NCBI GenBank assembly: GCA_002280475.1
Contig: NCEB01000003.1
Span: forward strand, 1 to 64,000
From: Brevundimonas subvibrioides
Lineage (GTDB): Bacteria; Pseudomonadota; Alphaproteobacteria; Caulobacterales; Caulobacteraceae
Reading direction: 5' to 3'
Length of the DNA: 64,000 nucleotides
The notes below the pieces were generated by a model, which saw only the letters and a program-made list of their open reading frames with translations, did no database searches and was not told where the DNA came from. How positions within the stretch are numbered: the stretch's first letter is position 1; every line of letters starts with the position of its first letter. This document shows positions 20,523-29,959 of the stretch, piece after piece. A program made the position numbers and the translations under genes.

Positions 20523-21057
20523 CGAAGGGCTCGTTGCGGAAGGCGGTGGTGATCGAGATCACGGCGGTCCCCGAATCCAGCCGCGTCAGGGCCTGGGACA
20601 GCAAGGGCGTGATGACCGGCTGTTCGTACCAGACCCGGACCAGCATCAGGTCGCCGGCCGCGCCGGGATCGAATTCCCCATCTCCCTCCGCCAGCTCACC
20701 GTCCGCCGTCGGATCGGGGGGATTGGGGTCGCGGAACTGGGGGATGACGCGAACGTCAACCGTCGCGCGGGTTTCGCAGTCGCCGGAGAAGACGCTCATG
20801 CCCTGACACAGGGCGGTCTTGAACTGAGCGGACGAGATCGCGCCGCCCTGGGCCTGGCCCGTGCGGACCAGGCGGCTGGCCTGCTGGACGGCGGATTCGG
20901 CCATCGAGTCCACCAGGAAGATGATCCCCAGCTCCAGGATGGCGAAGATGACGAAGAAGAAGGGCAGGGCGACGATGGCGAACTCGATCGCCGTCGCGCC
21001 TTCGCGCGGCGCGCGGCGTCTCCGACGCATCCAGCGATGGCGAACCGGAGCGGCCAT
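20515..21057 (-). CDS. TadE-like pilus assembly protein
   Basis: 180 residues. A basic N-terminus (MRRRRR) is followed by the pseudopilin helix EGATAIEFAIVALPFFFVIFAILELGIIFLV, the classic TadE pattern. The mature domain has two Cys residues that could pair. It follows the CpaC-N-like gene by three bases, so three pilus genes run together on the minus strand, facing away from the main cpa cluster. Confidence 0.85.
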   Translation of the reverse strand: MAAPVRHRWMRRRRRAPREGATAIEFAIVALPFFFVIFAILELGIIFLVDSMAESAVQQASRLVRTGQAQGGAISSAQFKTALCQGMSVFSGDCETRATVDVRVIPQFRDPNPPDPTADGELAEGDGEFDPGAAGDLMLVRVWYEQPVITPLLSQALTRLDSGTAVISITTAFRNEPFDG

Positions 21058-21060
21058 GGC

Positions 21061-21471
21061 TCAGGGCGTGGGGGCGGCGGCCGCGCCGGTGTTGCGAACC
21101 GACGGCGAGCATGAGGCGGCACAGGCCATCTCCGTCGCCTGGGCCCCGCGCCAGACCCGCACCGAGCCGGTCGAGCCACCCGTCACCACGATCTCGCCCT
21201 GGAACAGGGTTCGGCCGATGGCGTCCACGGCGATGACCTCGGTCACGCCATAGCCCTTGCCGGTGACGAACAGGGTGTTGGCGTCGACGACGGTCACGTC
21301 GGCGATGGCCGGATTGCCGACGATGACGGACGCGGCCGAACCGTTCAGCCCGATGCGGCTGGACCGGTCGATCTCGACGTTCAGTGACTGGGCCTGGGCG
21401 ACGCCGGCGGCGACCAGCATGGCCATGCCGGCGGCGACGGCGGGAACGAGGCGGGCGAGGCGTCCGACCAT
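21061..21471 (-). CDS. Pilus assembly protein with CpaC-type N-terminal domain
   Basis: 136 residues with a Sec signal (cleavage near GVAQAQ). The body matches the N-terminal domain of secretins of the CpaC/RcpA type (T2SS-T3SS_pil_N): NGSAASVIVGNPAIADVTVVDANTLFVTGKGYGVTEVIAVD. The secretin channel domain itself is absent. It is parallel to residues 50-110 of CpaC in the same locus (DVIVSNPAVAEANV), so it is probably a periplasmic accessory of the Flp pilus, encoded with the two TadE proteins. Confidence 0.8.
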   Translation of the reverse strand: MVGRLARLVPAVAAGMAMLVAAGVAQAQSLNVEIDRSSRIGLNGSAASVIVGNPAIADVTVVDANTLFVTGKGYGVTEVIAVDAIGRTLFQGEIVVTGGSTGSVRVWRGAQATEMACAASCSPSVRNTGAAAAPTP

Positions 21472-21799
21472 GGGGCGTGTCCTTGTCTCTCTCGCAGGCG
21501 CGCGAGGCGAGCGCGCAAGATCGACCCGAAGTGTCTACAAAGTCTGAAAGCGCCGGCTTCGATCAATACGCTTCGCCCTGATTAATCGTCATCAACACAT
21601 GGCGGGAAACAGCCATCCATGGTCAGTGTTCGCGCGGTCGATTTCCCTCTTTCGTAGTGAAGATCGCAGTAACCACGACTTCTGACGTGGCCTTAACCGG
21701 TTCGGGTCCATGGTCGCCCTGCGTTTGGGGGACAAGCGGGCGACCGAGCCTCCCAGCCATCGTTGCTCGCTTAGCCAGTTTCACCTGAGAGGAAGTCAC
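21472..21799. promoter_or_regulatory. 328-bp divergent control region of the pilus locus
   Basis: This gap between the minus-strand pilus genes and the pilin must hold both promoters. It is relatively A+T-rich in its middle. I see TTAA at 21582-21585 and a CTTAACCGG at about 21690, but no full TTAA-N7-TTAA pair, so a CtrA site is not claimed. No open reading frame with coding character is present. Confidence 0.45.
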
Positions 21800-21970
21800 A
21801 TGACCAAGTTCATCACCAAGTTCGTCAAGGACGAGTCGGGCGCCACCGCCATCGAGTACGGCCTGATCGCCGCCCTGATCGCCGTCATCATCATCACGGC
21901 CGTCGGCCTGGTCGGCACCCGCCTGAGCCTGGTGTTCGACCGTATCGCGACCTCGCTGACCCTCACCTAA
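21800..21970 (+). CDS. pilA: Flp/Fap-type major pilin
   Basis: 56 residues from the ATG at 21800 with GAGAGGAAG upstream. The short leader MTKFITKFVKDESG is cleaved by CpaA before ATAIEYGLIAALIAVIIITAV, with the invariant Glu at mature position five. The tiny mature pilin polymerises into the Flp pilus used for surface attachment. It has its own terminator, so it is expressed separately from the assembly genes downstream. Confidence 0.95.
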   Translation: MTKFITKFVKDESGATAIEYGLIAALIAVIIITAVGLVGTRLSLVFDRIATSLTLT

Positions 21971-21994
21971 GGTCGCGTTCAGTCTTGAAGTCGG

Positions 21995-22028
21995 AGGGCC
22001 GGCGCGGAAACGCGCCGGCCCTTTGCTT
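21995..22028 (+). terminator. Terminator after the pilin gene
   Basis: A perfect 12-bp stem (AGGGCCGGCGCG and complement) closes a GAAA loop and leads into TTGCTTTC. It isolates the pilin message from cpaA. Confidence 0.8.
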
Positions 22029-22080
22029 TCGCGAGCCCTCGCACACCCCGAATTAACGCGTCCCGATCCAAGGTTCCCGC

Positions 22081-22593
22081 ATGGACGTCCTGACCCTCGC
22101 CCTCCTGAGCATCCTGCCCGCGCTCGTCATCGTCGCCGGCCTGATGGACCTGACGACGATGCGGATCCCGAACTGGATTTCGGGTGCGCTGATCGTGGCC
22201 TTCTTCCCGGTCGCCCTGATCGTCGGCCTGCCGCTCGGCACGGTCGGGCTCCACGCCCTGATCGCCGTCGCGGCCCTGTTGCTGGGAATGGCGCTGTTCG
22301 CCCTCAGGATCATCGGTGGCGGCGACGCCAAGCTGATGGCCGCCGCCTGTCTGTGGCTGGGCCTGGTGGGATCGGGCATGTTCCTGCTGTGGACGGGCGT
22401 CGTCGGCGGCTTCTTCTGCCTGGGCATCCTGGCCGCGAGGGCCTACCTGGCGCCCTATCTGCGCGGCGCGCCGCCGTGGGTCGCCACCCTGATGAGCCCA
22501 CGCGGCGACATTCCCTATGGCGTGGCGATCTGCGCCGGAGCCCTGATGGCCTTTCCTTCCAGCGCGATGCTGGCGGTCGCCGCCGCCGTCTGA
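22081..22593 (+). CDS. cpaA: Prepilin peptidase CpaA (TadV)
   Basis: 170 residues, nearly all membrane-embedded. The two catalytic aspartates of type IV prepilin peptidases are in GLMDLTTMRIPN near residue 22 and GGGDAKLMAA near residue 80. It lacks the N-methyltransferase domain, as usual for TadV. It processes the pilin and TadE pseudopilins. It is the first gene of the plus-strand assembly cluster. Confidence 0.93.
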   Translation: MDVLTLALLSILPALVIVAGLMDLTTMRIPNWISGALIVAFFPVALIVGLPLGTVGLHALIAVAALLLGMALFALRIIGGGDAKLMAAACLWLGLVGSGMFLLWTGVVGGFFCLGILAARAYLAPYLRGAPPWVATLMSPRGDIPYGVAICAGALMAFPSSAMLAVAAAV

Positions 22594-22689
22594 TCCGCTT
22601 AGGCCGGCGTTAACCCGCGCCCTGCATGGTCGTTAACGGTAGGCCCCGCACACCCTGAGTCGTGCGCCGGGCCGCGCCGGAGACCGTCG

Positions 22690-23613
22690 ATGAAGCCCGC
22701 CCGTATCGCCGTCATCTGCATCGCCGCCGTGTCCGCCATCGGCCTGGCGCTCGTCGTGCGCGCCATGGGTTCGTCCTCGGGCGAGCCGACCGCCATGGCC
22801 GCGGCCGAGGCCCCCGCCCAGCCCATGGCCAAGGTCCTGGTCGCCGCGCGCGACCTGGCCCCCGGTCAGCGTCTGACCGACGCCGACCTGGAATGGAAGG
22901 ACTGGCCCGCCGCCGAGGTCAATCCGGCGTTCATCACCGACGGCTCCGTGCCGGTTCCCACCGCCCCCGACGAGGCCGACGCGGAAAAGGCGGAAGAGAC
23001 CAAGCCGGACGACAGCACCGTCGCCCGGGTCACCCGCGCCGCGACCAGCATGGCCACCGGCGGGGCCAAGGCCGACTATTTCGGCTCGGTCGTGCGTGAA
23101 CCCATTCTGGCCGGCGAACCGATCATCGGCCGCAAGATCGTGCGCGCCGGAGACAGCGGATACATGGCCGCCTATCTGGAGCCCGGCATGCGGGCCATGG
23201 CCATCGGCGTGAGCGTCGAATCCGCGGCCGGCGGATTCATCCTGCCCGGCGACCGGGTCGACGTGATCCTCACCGCCGAGCTCCAGGACAACAGTCCCGA
23301 TGGCGGCGGTCAGACGCGGCATGCCTCGTCCATCGTGCTTCAGAACGTCAAGGTCCTGGCCGTCGACCAGTCGACCCGCGCCGACGACGACCAGCAGGCG
23401 GTGGTCGGCGCGACCGCCACCCTCGAAGTCTCCCCCGGCGATTCCGAAGCCCTGGCCCTGGCCCGCGCGGCGGGCGAGCTGTCCCTGGTCCTGCGTTCCT
23501 ATGCCGACACCGCCGGGCCGTCCGGCCGCGTGGCCGCGCCGCGCGCTCAACGCGCCGACACCTCGGTCCGCATCTTCCGCGGCGGCGAACCCGAAGTGGT
23601 GAGCGTCCCATGA
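22690..23613 (+). CDS. cpaB: Flp pilus assembly protein CpaB (RcpC)
   Basis: 307 residues. An N-terminal signal anchor (IAVICIAAVSAIGLALVVRAM) is followed by a SAF domain (VLVAARDLAPGQRLTDADLEWKDWP) and the RcpC/CpaB domain (FILPGDRVDVILTAEL). An acidic linker near residues 95-110 is variable. It acts in the periplasm beside the secretin. The stop overlaps the cpaC start by four bases (ATGA). Confidence 0.92.
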   Translation: MKPARIAVICIAAVSAIGLALVVRAMGSSSGEPTAMAAAEAPAQPMAKVLVAARDLAPGQRLTDADLEWKDWPAAEVNPAFITDGSVPVPTAPDEADAEKAEETKPDDSTVARVTRAATSMATGGAKADYFGSVVREPILAGEPIIGRKIVRAGDSGYMAAYLEPGMRAMAIGVSVESAAGGFILPGDRVDVILTAELQDNSPDGGGQTRHASSIVLQNVKVLAVDQSTRADDDQQAVVGATATLEVSPGDSEALALARAAGELSLVLRSYADTAGPSGRVAAPRAQRADTSVRIFRGGEPEVVSVP

Positions 23614-25181
23614 AGGCGTCCATGACGATCTCGATGAAACCGATCCTCGCCGCCGCCTGCGCGGCCCTGATGGTCGCCGCGCCGGTCGCCACGCCGGCCC
23701 TCGCGCAGTCCCATGGCGCGACCCAGACGGTCGCGGCCGGGTCGGGCCCGCGCCTGATCAACCTGCCCCGGGGCACCTCCTTCGCCGTCGATCTGCCGGC
23801 CGACGCGCGCGACGTGATCGTCTCGAACCCGGCGGTGGCCGAAGCCAATGTCCATTCGCCGCGCCGGATCACCGTGATCGGCATCGCGCCCGGAGAGACC
23901 GACGCCGTCTTCCTGGACGCCGCCGGCCGGTCGATCCTGACGCTGCGGGTCCGGGTGGACGCCGGCGTTTCGGCGCTCCAGGACACGCTCAGCCGCGTCG
24001 CCCCCGGCTCCCAGGTGCGGGCGGAGGCCGTCAACGACAGCATCATCCTGACCGGTCTGGTCACCAGCGCCGCCGAGTCCGAGCGCATCGCGTCGGTCGC
24101 CCGCGCCTTCGTGTCGGTGCCGGAGAAGGTGCTGAACCTGACCACCATCGCCGCGTCGGACCAGGTCACCCTCCGTGTCCGGATCGTCGAAGTCCAGAGG
24201 AACGCCATCAAGCAGCTGGGCTTCGACACCAACGCGGTGCTCGGCCGCGTCGGAGAGGCGCAGTTCCTGCTGGGCCAGGTCGCCAGCTTCGGCATCAACG
24301 GCTCTCTGCTCGGCGGGTTGGCGGCCAGCGCCGTGCGCGACACGACCCAGCAGCCGCAGCTGGTGATTCCCTGCGCCGCCGGCGTGCAAGGCACCTGCTA
24401 TGGCGTCATCGACGGCCCGAACAACCGCTACAACATCGAGAACTGGGACACCGCCACCGCGCGCGAGACCGTCGGCGACGACGGGCTCAACCAGGGCGAG
24501 GCGACCATCAAGGCGTTCGAGCGCGTGGGCCTGCTGCGGACCCTGGCCGAGCCCAATCTGACCTCGGTCAACGGCGAGAGCGCCAGTTTCCTGGCCGGCG
24601 GAGAGTTCCCGGTCCCGACCGGCCGCGACCGCGACGGCAACGTCACCATCGAGTTCAAGCCCTATGGCGTCAGCCTGGCGTTTCGCCCGATCGTCCTGTC
24701 CGAAGGCCGCATCTCGCTGCAGATCTCGGCCGAGGTGTCGGAACTGACCCAGGCGGGCGGCATCACCCTGGGAGCCGGGACGGACAATCCGCTCAACATC
24801 GCGGGCCTGAACGTTCGCCGCGTCCAGAACACCGTCGAAATGCCGTCGGGCGGCTCCATGATGATCGCGGGCCTGCTGCAGGAATCCAGCCGCCAGGCCA
24901 TCGACAGCTTCCCCGGCCTGGGCGGTCTGCCGATCCTGGGCCAGCTGTTCCGCTCGCGCGACTATGTCTCGGGCGAGACCGAGCTGGTCGTGATCGTCGA
25001 GCCCTTCATCGTCACCCCCACCTCGCGCGACCGGATGCAGACGCCCGCCGACGGGCTGCGCATCGCCTCGGACGCCCAGACGATCTTCTTTGGCCAGCTG
25101 AACCAGGCCTATGGCTCGCCGGCTCCGGGCGCGACGACCGCCCCCGCCTGGTCCGGCCCTGTCGGCTATGTGATCGAATGA
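23610..25181 (+). CDS. cpaC: Pilus secretin CpaC (RcpA)
   Basis: 523 residues with a signal peptide ending ATPALAQ. The N-terminal pilus domain (LPADARDVIVSNPAVAEANV) and BON-like segment (EAVNDSIILTGLVTSAAE) precede the secretin domain (EPNLTSVNGESASFLAGGEFPVP, VEMPSGGSMMIAGLLQ, LPILGQLFRSRDY). It forms the outer-membrane pore for the Flp pilus. The stop overlaps the cpaD start. Confidence 0.95.
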   Translation: MKASMTISMKPILAAACAALMVAAPVATPALAQSHGATQTVAAGSGPRLINLPRGTSFAVDLPADARDVIVSNPAVAEANVHSPRRITVIGIAPGETDAVFLDAAGRSILTLRVRVDAGVSALQDTLSRVAPGSQVRAEAVNDSIILTGLVTSAAESERIASVARAFVSVPEKVLNLTTIAASDQVTLRVRIVEVQRNAIKQLGFDTNAVLGRVGEAQFLLGQVASFGINGSLLGGLAASAVRDTTQQPQLVIPCAAGVQGTCYGVIDGPNNRYNIENWDTATARETVGDDGLNQGEATIKAFERVGLLRTLAEPNLTSVNGESASFLAGGEFPVPTGRDRDGNVTIEFKPYGVSLAFRPIVLSEGRISLQISAEVSELTQAGGITLGAGTDNPLNIAGLNVRRVQNTVEMPSGGSMMIAGLLQESSRQAIDSFPGLGGLPILGQLFRSRDYVSGETELVVIVEPFIVTPTSRDRMQTPADGLRIASDAQTIFFGQLNQAYGSPAPGATTAPAWSGPVGYVIE

Positions 25182-25861
25182 GCGCCCCGATGATCCGCAC
25201 CCTGATGCTCGCCGCCGTCTGCGCCGCCGCCCTGTCCGGCTGCGTCGGCCTGCCCGCCGAAGGCACCGGACCCGTGCCCCTGACCCCGACGTCGCGCTAC
25301 GCCCTGGCGGTCGAGCCGGGCGTCGAACGCATCGCCCTGGCGGTCCACGACGCGGGTCCGTCGGCCAATCAGGCCCGGGCGCTCCAGGACTTCGCCTATC
25401 GCTTTTCGGCCGAGGGCGCGCCCGTGCTGCGGGTCGAGGCGCCCTCCGGCGACGACCCCGTGGCCGGCGAGATGGCCTGGAGCGTCAGGAACGCGCTCGA
25501 GGCCGCCGGCGTCCCCGGACATCAGGTCCAGGTCGTCACCTATATCGCGCCCGACCCGCGCGCGCCGGTCCTGGTCGGCTTCGACACCGTGCGGGCGTCG
25601 GTGCCCCGGTGCGGCACGGAGTGGACCAATCTGGCGCGCACCGCCAACAATGCCGGCCATTCCAACTTCGGCTGCTCTGTGAACGCCAATCTGGCGGCGC
25701 AGATCGCCAATCCGCGCGACATCACGACGCCGCGCGCCATGACCCCGCCCGACTCCGGTCGGCGCGCGGTCGTGCTCGACAAATACCGCCAGGGAGAACA
25801 GACGGCGGCTGTCATCGAAACCCTGCTCGAGAACGGTCAGGTTTCGGATGCTGTGGACTGA
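25178..25861 (+). CDS. cpaD: Pilus assembly lipoprotein CpaD
   Basis: 227 residues. A lipoprotein signal ends AALSGC, with the lipidated Cys near residue 23. The CpaD signature follows in the C-terminal half: EWTNLARTANNAGHSNFGCSVNANLAAQIANPRD. CpaD helps place the secretin in the outer membrane. It overlaps cpaC and is six bases before cpaE. Confidence 0.93.
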   Translation: MSAPMIRTLMLAAVCAAALSGCVGLPAEGTGPVPLTPTSRYALAVEPGVERIALAVHDAGPSANQARALQDFAYRFSAEGAPVLRVEAPSGDDPVAGEMAWSVRNALEAAGVPGHQVQVVTYIAPDPRAPVLVGFDTVRASVPRCGTEWTNLARTANNAGHSNFGCSVNANLAAQIANPRDITTPRAMTPPDSGRRAVVLDKYRQGEQTAAVIETLLENGQVSDAVD

Positions 25862-25867
25862 CGGCTG

Positions 25868-27412
25868 ATGACGAATGCGTTCGCCTCGCGACCCTATGAC
25901 CCGCTGGACGACGAGTTCGACGCCGAACTGGACGTCGTTCCCACGCCCGCGCCCCTGGCGGACGGCGACATAAACCCGCGCGAGCCGCTGCAATTCACCG
26001 CGCCCGGCGGCCATGATCCCAGTCAAGCCCCCGCGATGCCGGGGGGATCTGTGGTCGCCCATCCGGGCGGCCTGCCCGTGGCCCAGGGGGGGCTGCCCGC
26101 CGGGGCCGGCTACAATCCGGTCGGCGATCTGGTTGCGGGCGCCTCGGCGGCGATCGCGCCCCACGCCTTCCAGTCCGGGCTGCAGAACGAAGTCACCATT
26201 CCGCGCATCGCCATCCACGTCTTCGCCGAGCGTCAGGATACACTGGCGGCGGCCGAGCGGGCCGGACAGGACCGGCGCATGGCCCGGGCCACCACCCAGA
26301 TCCGGGTCGGCGGCGTCCCGGCCGCCGTCGACGCCTACAACCACGAGCCGACCCCGCCGCTGATCATCGTGGAATGCATGCAGGACCCGGGTGCCCTGCT
26401 GTGGCAGGTCGATCGCCTGGCCGAGGTCTGCGACGCCGGCACCAAGGTCGTGGTGATCGGCGCCACCAACGACATCATCCTGTTCCGGGAACTGATGAAG
26501 CGCGGCGTCAGCGAATATCTGGTCGCGCCCGTTCAGCCGCTGCAACTGATCGCCGCCATCGGTGGGCTGTTCTCCGACCCCGCCCAGCCCTTCGTCGGCC
26601 GGTCCATCGCCTTCGTAGGGGCGCGCGGCGGCGCGGGCTCGTCGTCGGTGGCGCACAACACCGCCTACGCCATGTCCGAGAAGATCGGAGCCAACACGGT
26701 CATCGTCGATTATGACCTGCCGTTCGGCACCGCCGGCCTGGACTTCAACCAGGATCCGCTGTCCGGCGTCGCGGATGCCTTGGGCCAGCCCGATCGTCTG
26801 GATCCGGTGCTTCTGGACCGGATGATGGTCCGCTGCACCGACAAGCTGTCGCTGTTCGCCGCGCCCGCCACCCTGGACACCGACTGGGACATCAGCCCCG
26901 AGGCGTTCGAGGAGGTCACGACCCAGATCCGGGGCACGGCGCCCTTCATCGTGCTGGATCTCCCGCACATCTGGACCGGCTGGATGCGCCGCACCCTGAT
27001 CGCCGCCGATGAGGTGGTGGTGGTGGCCACGCCGGACCTGGCGTCGCTGCGCAATGCCAAGAACATGATCGACCTGATCCGCTCGGGTCGGCCGAACGAC
27101 GCGCCTCCGCGGCTGGTGTTGAACCAGGTCGGCGTGCCGGGACGGCCCGAGATCCCGGCCAAGGATTTCGGCTCGGCCCTGGGGGTTCATCCCAGCCTGT
27201 CGATCCCGTTCGACGCCAAGCTGTTCGGCGCGGCGGCCAACAACGGCCAGATGATTCTGGACGCCGGCGCCAAGTCCAAGGCGGCCGAGGCCTTCCAGCT
27301 GCTGGCCCAGATCGTGTCGCGGCGCGAGCTGCCGCAGCTCGCCGCGCCCGGGAAGGCCCCCAAGGGCGAGAGCAAGTCCCTGTTCTCGGGCCTGTTCAAG
27401 AAGAAGGCCTGA
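25868..27412 (+). CDS. cpaE: Pilus localisation ATPase CpaE (TadZ)
   Basis: 514 residues. A disordered Pro/Gly-rich N-terminal region (~110) precedes a receiver-like domain (KVVVIGATNDIILFRELMKRGVSEYL) and a MinD/ParA-like ATPase domain whose P-loop is the deviant GARGGAGSSSVAHN. CpaE/TadZ marks the pole at which the pilus is built. Three bases separate it from cpaF. Confidence 0.93.
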   Translation: MTNAFASRPYDPLDDEFDAELDVVPTPAPLADGDINPREPLQFTAPGGHDPSQAPAMPGGSVVAHPGGLPVAQGGLPAGAGYNPVGDLVAGASAAIAPHAFQSGLQNEVTIPRIAIHVFAERQDTLAAAERAGQDRRMARATTQIRVGGVPAAVDAYNHEPTPPLIIVECMQDPGALLWQVDRLAEVCDAGTKVVVIGATNDIILFRELMKRGVSEYLVAPVQPLQLIAAIGGLFSDPAQPFVGRSIAFVGARGGAGSSSVAHNTAYAMSEKIGANTVIVDYDLPFGTAGLDFNQDPLSGVADALGQPDRLDPVLLDRMMVRCTDKLSLFAAPATLDTDWDISPEAFEEVTTQIRGTAPFIVLDLPHIWTGWMRRTLIAADEVVVVATPDLASLRNAKNMIDLIRSGRPNDAPPRLVLNQVGVPGRPEIPAKDFGSALGVHPSLSIPFDAKLFGAAANNGQMILDAGAKSKAAEAFQLLAQIVSRRELPQLAAPGKAPKGESKSLFSGLFKKKA

Positions 27413-27415
27413 TCG

Positions 27416-28964
27416 GTGTTCGGCAAGCGCACAGCCCAGCCCGGCGGGGGCGTGGAGACGGCCCCCCGGCCCGCGCCTGCTGCCGCGCCTGCGCCTGAGA
27501 CCACCGCATTCGTCTCGCCCGAGCCCATGGCCCCGCCCCAGCCGGCGCAGGGCCAGCAGACACAGGCGTTCTCCTATACCGCCGAGACCGGGCCTTCCGA
27601 GGGCGGTTTCGCGCGCGGCGGCCGCCCCGCCTCGGCCGGTACCTCGCCCGCCGCCGACCGTCTGGACGCCCTGGCCTCCCGGCCCAAGCCAAAGCCCGCC
27701 CCGCCCCCGGGCGCCTCGGCTGGACCGGGCCCCAAGGCCACGCCGGGCTTCGAGCAGCTGAAGAAAGCCCAGGCGGTCGCCGAGATCGTCCGAGAACAGA
27801 GCGATTATTACCACGCCACGAAGACGACCATCTTCAACGCGCTGATGAACACCATCGACCTGGCCCAGCTGGCCCAGCTGGACACCAAGGCCGCGTCAGA
27901 GGAAATCCGCGACATCGTCGCCGAACTGGTGGCGATCAAGAACGTCTCCATGTCGGTCGCCGAGCAGGAGCATCTGGTCCAGGACATCGTCAACGACGTC
28001 CTCGGCTACGGCCCGCTGGAGCCCCTGCTGAGCCGCGACGACATCGCCGACATCATGGTCAACGGTGCCGGCCGCGTCTTCATCGAGGTCAACGGCAAGG
28101 TCCAGCTGACCAACGTCCGTTTCCGCGACAACGCCCAGCTGATGAACATCTGTCAGCGGATCGTGTCCCAGGTCGGCCGCCGCGTCGACGAGAGCTCGCC
28201 CATCTGCGACGCCCGCCTGCCGGATGGTTCGCGCGTCAACGTCATCGCCCCGCCGCTGGCGATCGACGGCGCGACCCTGATGCAACCTCGTGATCTCGGG
28301 CGGCACGGGCTCGGGCAAGACCACCCTGCTGAACACCCTGACGGCCTTCATCGACCCGACCGAACGCGTCATCACCTGCGAGGACGCCGCCGAACTGCAG
28401 CTGCAGCAGCCCCACGTCGTGCGTCTGGAGACCCGGCCGCCGAACCTGGAAGGTCAGGGCATGATCACCATGCGCGACCTGGTCAAGAACTGCCTGCGGA
28501 TGCGCCCCGAACGGATCATCGTCGGCGAGGTGCGCGGCCCCGAAGCCTTCGACCTGCTCCAGGCCATGAACACCGGCCACGACGGCTCCATGGGCACGCT
28601 GCACGCCAACAGCCCGCGCGAAGCCATCAGCCGGATGGAATCGATGATCACCATGGGCGGCTACGGCCTGCCGTCCAAGACCATCCGTGAGATGATCGTC
28701 GGCTCGGTGGACGTCATCATCCAGGCGGCGCGCCTGCGCGATGGCTCGCGCCGCATCACCCACATCACCGAGGTCGTCGGTCTGGAAGGCGACGTGATCG
28801 TGACCCAGGACCTGTTCGTCTACGAGATCACCGGCGAGGACGAGAACGGCAAGATCGTCGGCCGTCACCGCTCGACCGGCATCGCCCGCCCCCGCTTCTG
28901 GGACCGCGCCCGCTACTACGGCCTGGAGCGCGAGCTGGCCGAGGCCCTGGACGCGGCGGAGTAG
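27416..28964 (+). pseudogene. cpaF: Pilus assembly ATPase CpaF (TadA), frameshifted with a missing block
   Basis: The N-terminal part runs from a GTG at 27416 and is normal through [16 protein letters not shown] (288 residues, to 28279). The next codons in that frame are non-family sequence. The C-terminal part resumes in the +1 frame at about 28281 with [18 protein letters not shown] (Walker A) and runs intact through the Walker B and His boxes to 28964. In CpaF proteins about 35-37 residues, beginning TIRKF, normally lie between these points. They are absent from the DNA, so this is a deletion of length 2 modulo 3, not a simple slip. As read, no pilus ATPase is made. Confidence 0.88.
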
Positions 28965-28969
28965 AGACG

Positions 28970-29950
28970 ATGCTGCCCGTTCTCGCCGCCATCCTGGCCT
29001 TCATCACCATCGGCGGACTGGGCTGGGTCTTCGTCGGCGGAGACGATTCCTCGGCCCAGGCGGTCAAGCGCGCCGAGGCCATGGGCATGGGCCAGTCCAA
29101 GGCGGCCCGCGTCAAGGCCGCCAAGACCGAGGCCAACACCCCGGAGGCCCGGCGCAAGGCCATCGAGACCCAGCTGAAGGAGGCCGAGCGCAAGGAGCGC
29201 AAGGCCCGCATGACCATGGCCGCGCGTCTCCGGCACGCCGGCTTGACGATCAGCATCCGGACCTTCTGGATCATCAGCGGCGGCCTGGCCTTGGTCGCGA
29301 CCCTGGTCGCCTTCGTCTTCGGCCTGAACATCTTCGTCGCCCTGGGCGCGGGCCTGGTGGCCGGCATCGGCCTGCCGCGCTGGATCGTCGGCTTCATCGG
29401 CACCGGCCGGATGAAGAAGTTCGGCCTGGAGTTCCCCAACGCCGTCGACGTCATCGTGCGCGGCATCAAGTCGGGCCTGCCGGTCCACGACTGCTTCAAG
29501 ATCATCGCCAAGGAGAGCCCCGCGCCCCTTGGGCCCGAGTTCACCAAACTGGTCGAGGGGCTGGGCGTCGGCCTGACCCTGCCCCAGGCGCTGGAGAAGA
29601 TGTACGAGCGCATTCCGACGCCGGAACTGAAGTTCTTCACCATCGTCATCGCCATTCAGCAGAAGACCGGCGGCAACCTGGCCGAGGCGCTGGGCAATCT
29701 GTCGGCGGTGCTCCGTGCCCGGCGCATGATGCGCGAGAAGGTCAAGGCCCTGTCGTCCGAGGCCCTGGCCTCGGCCGGGATCATCGGCTCTCTGCCGCCC
29801 GTGGTCATGGCCCTCGTGGGCCTGACGACGCCCGCCTATATGGCGCTGATGTTCACCGATATCCGGGGACAGATCATGCTTCTGGGGTCCGCCATCTGGA
29901 TGGGCCTCGGCATCTTCGTGATGAAGCGCATGATCTCGTTCAAGATCTAG
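28970..29950 (+). CDS. tadB: Pilus inner-membrane platform protein TadB (CpaG)
   Basis: 326 residues. An N-terminal TM helix and a basic coiled linker (residues ~25-85) are followed by the T2SSF domain (EFPNAVDVIVRGIKSGLPVHDCF, FFTIVIAIQQKTGGNLAEALGNLS) and C-terminal TM helices. It forms the inner-membrane platform with TadC over the CpaF ATPase. Confidence 0.92.
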   Translation: MLPVLAAILAFITIGGLGWVFVGGDDSSAQAVKRAEAMGMGQSKAARVKAAKTEANTPEARRKAIETQLKEAERKERKARMTMAARLRHAGLTISIRTFWIISGGLALVATLVAFVFGLNIFVALGAGLVAGIGLPRWIVGFIGTGRMKKFGLEFPNAVDVIVRGIKSGLPVHDCFKIIAKESPAPLGPEFTKLVEGLGVGLTLPQALEKMYERIPTPELKFFTIVIAIQQKTGGNLAEALGNLSAVLRARRMMREKVKALSSEALASAGIIGSLPPVVMALVGLTTPAYMALMFTDIRGQIMLLGSAIWMGLGIFVMKRMISFKI

Positions 29951-29959
29951 GAACCGGAC

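Noticed and set aside
21582..21700. CtrA binding site upstream of the pilin
   Set aside because: TTAA occurs but no TTAA-N7-TTAA pair with proper spacing was found; the nearest has a six-base gap and a mismatch.
27416..28964. Programmed frameshifting as the reason for the split cpaF
   Set aside because: Conserved residues are missing from the DNA itself, not just moved to another frame, so a ribosome slip could not restore the protein.
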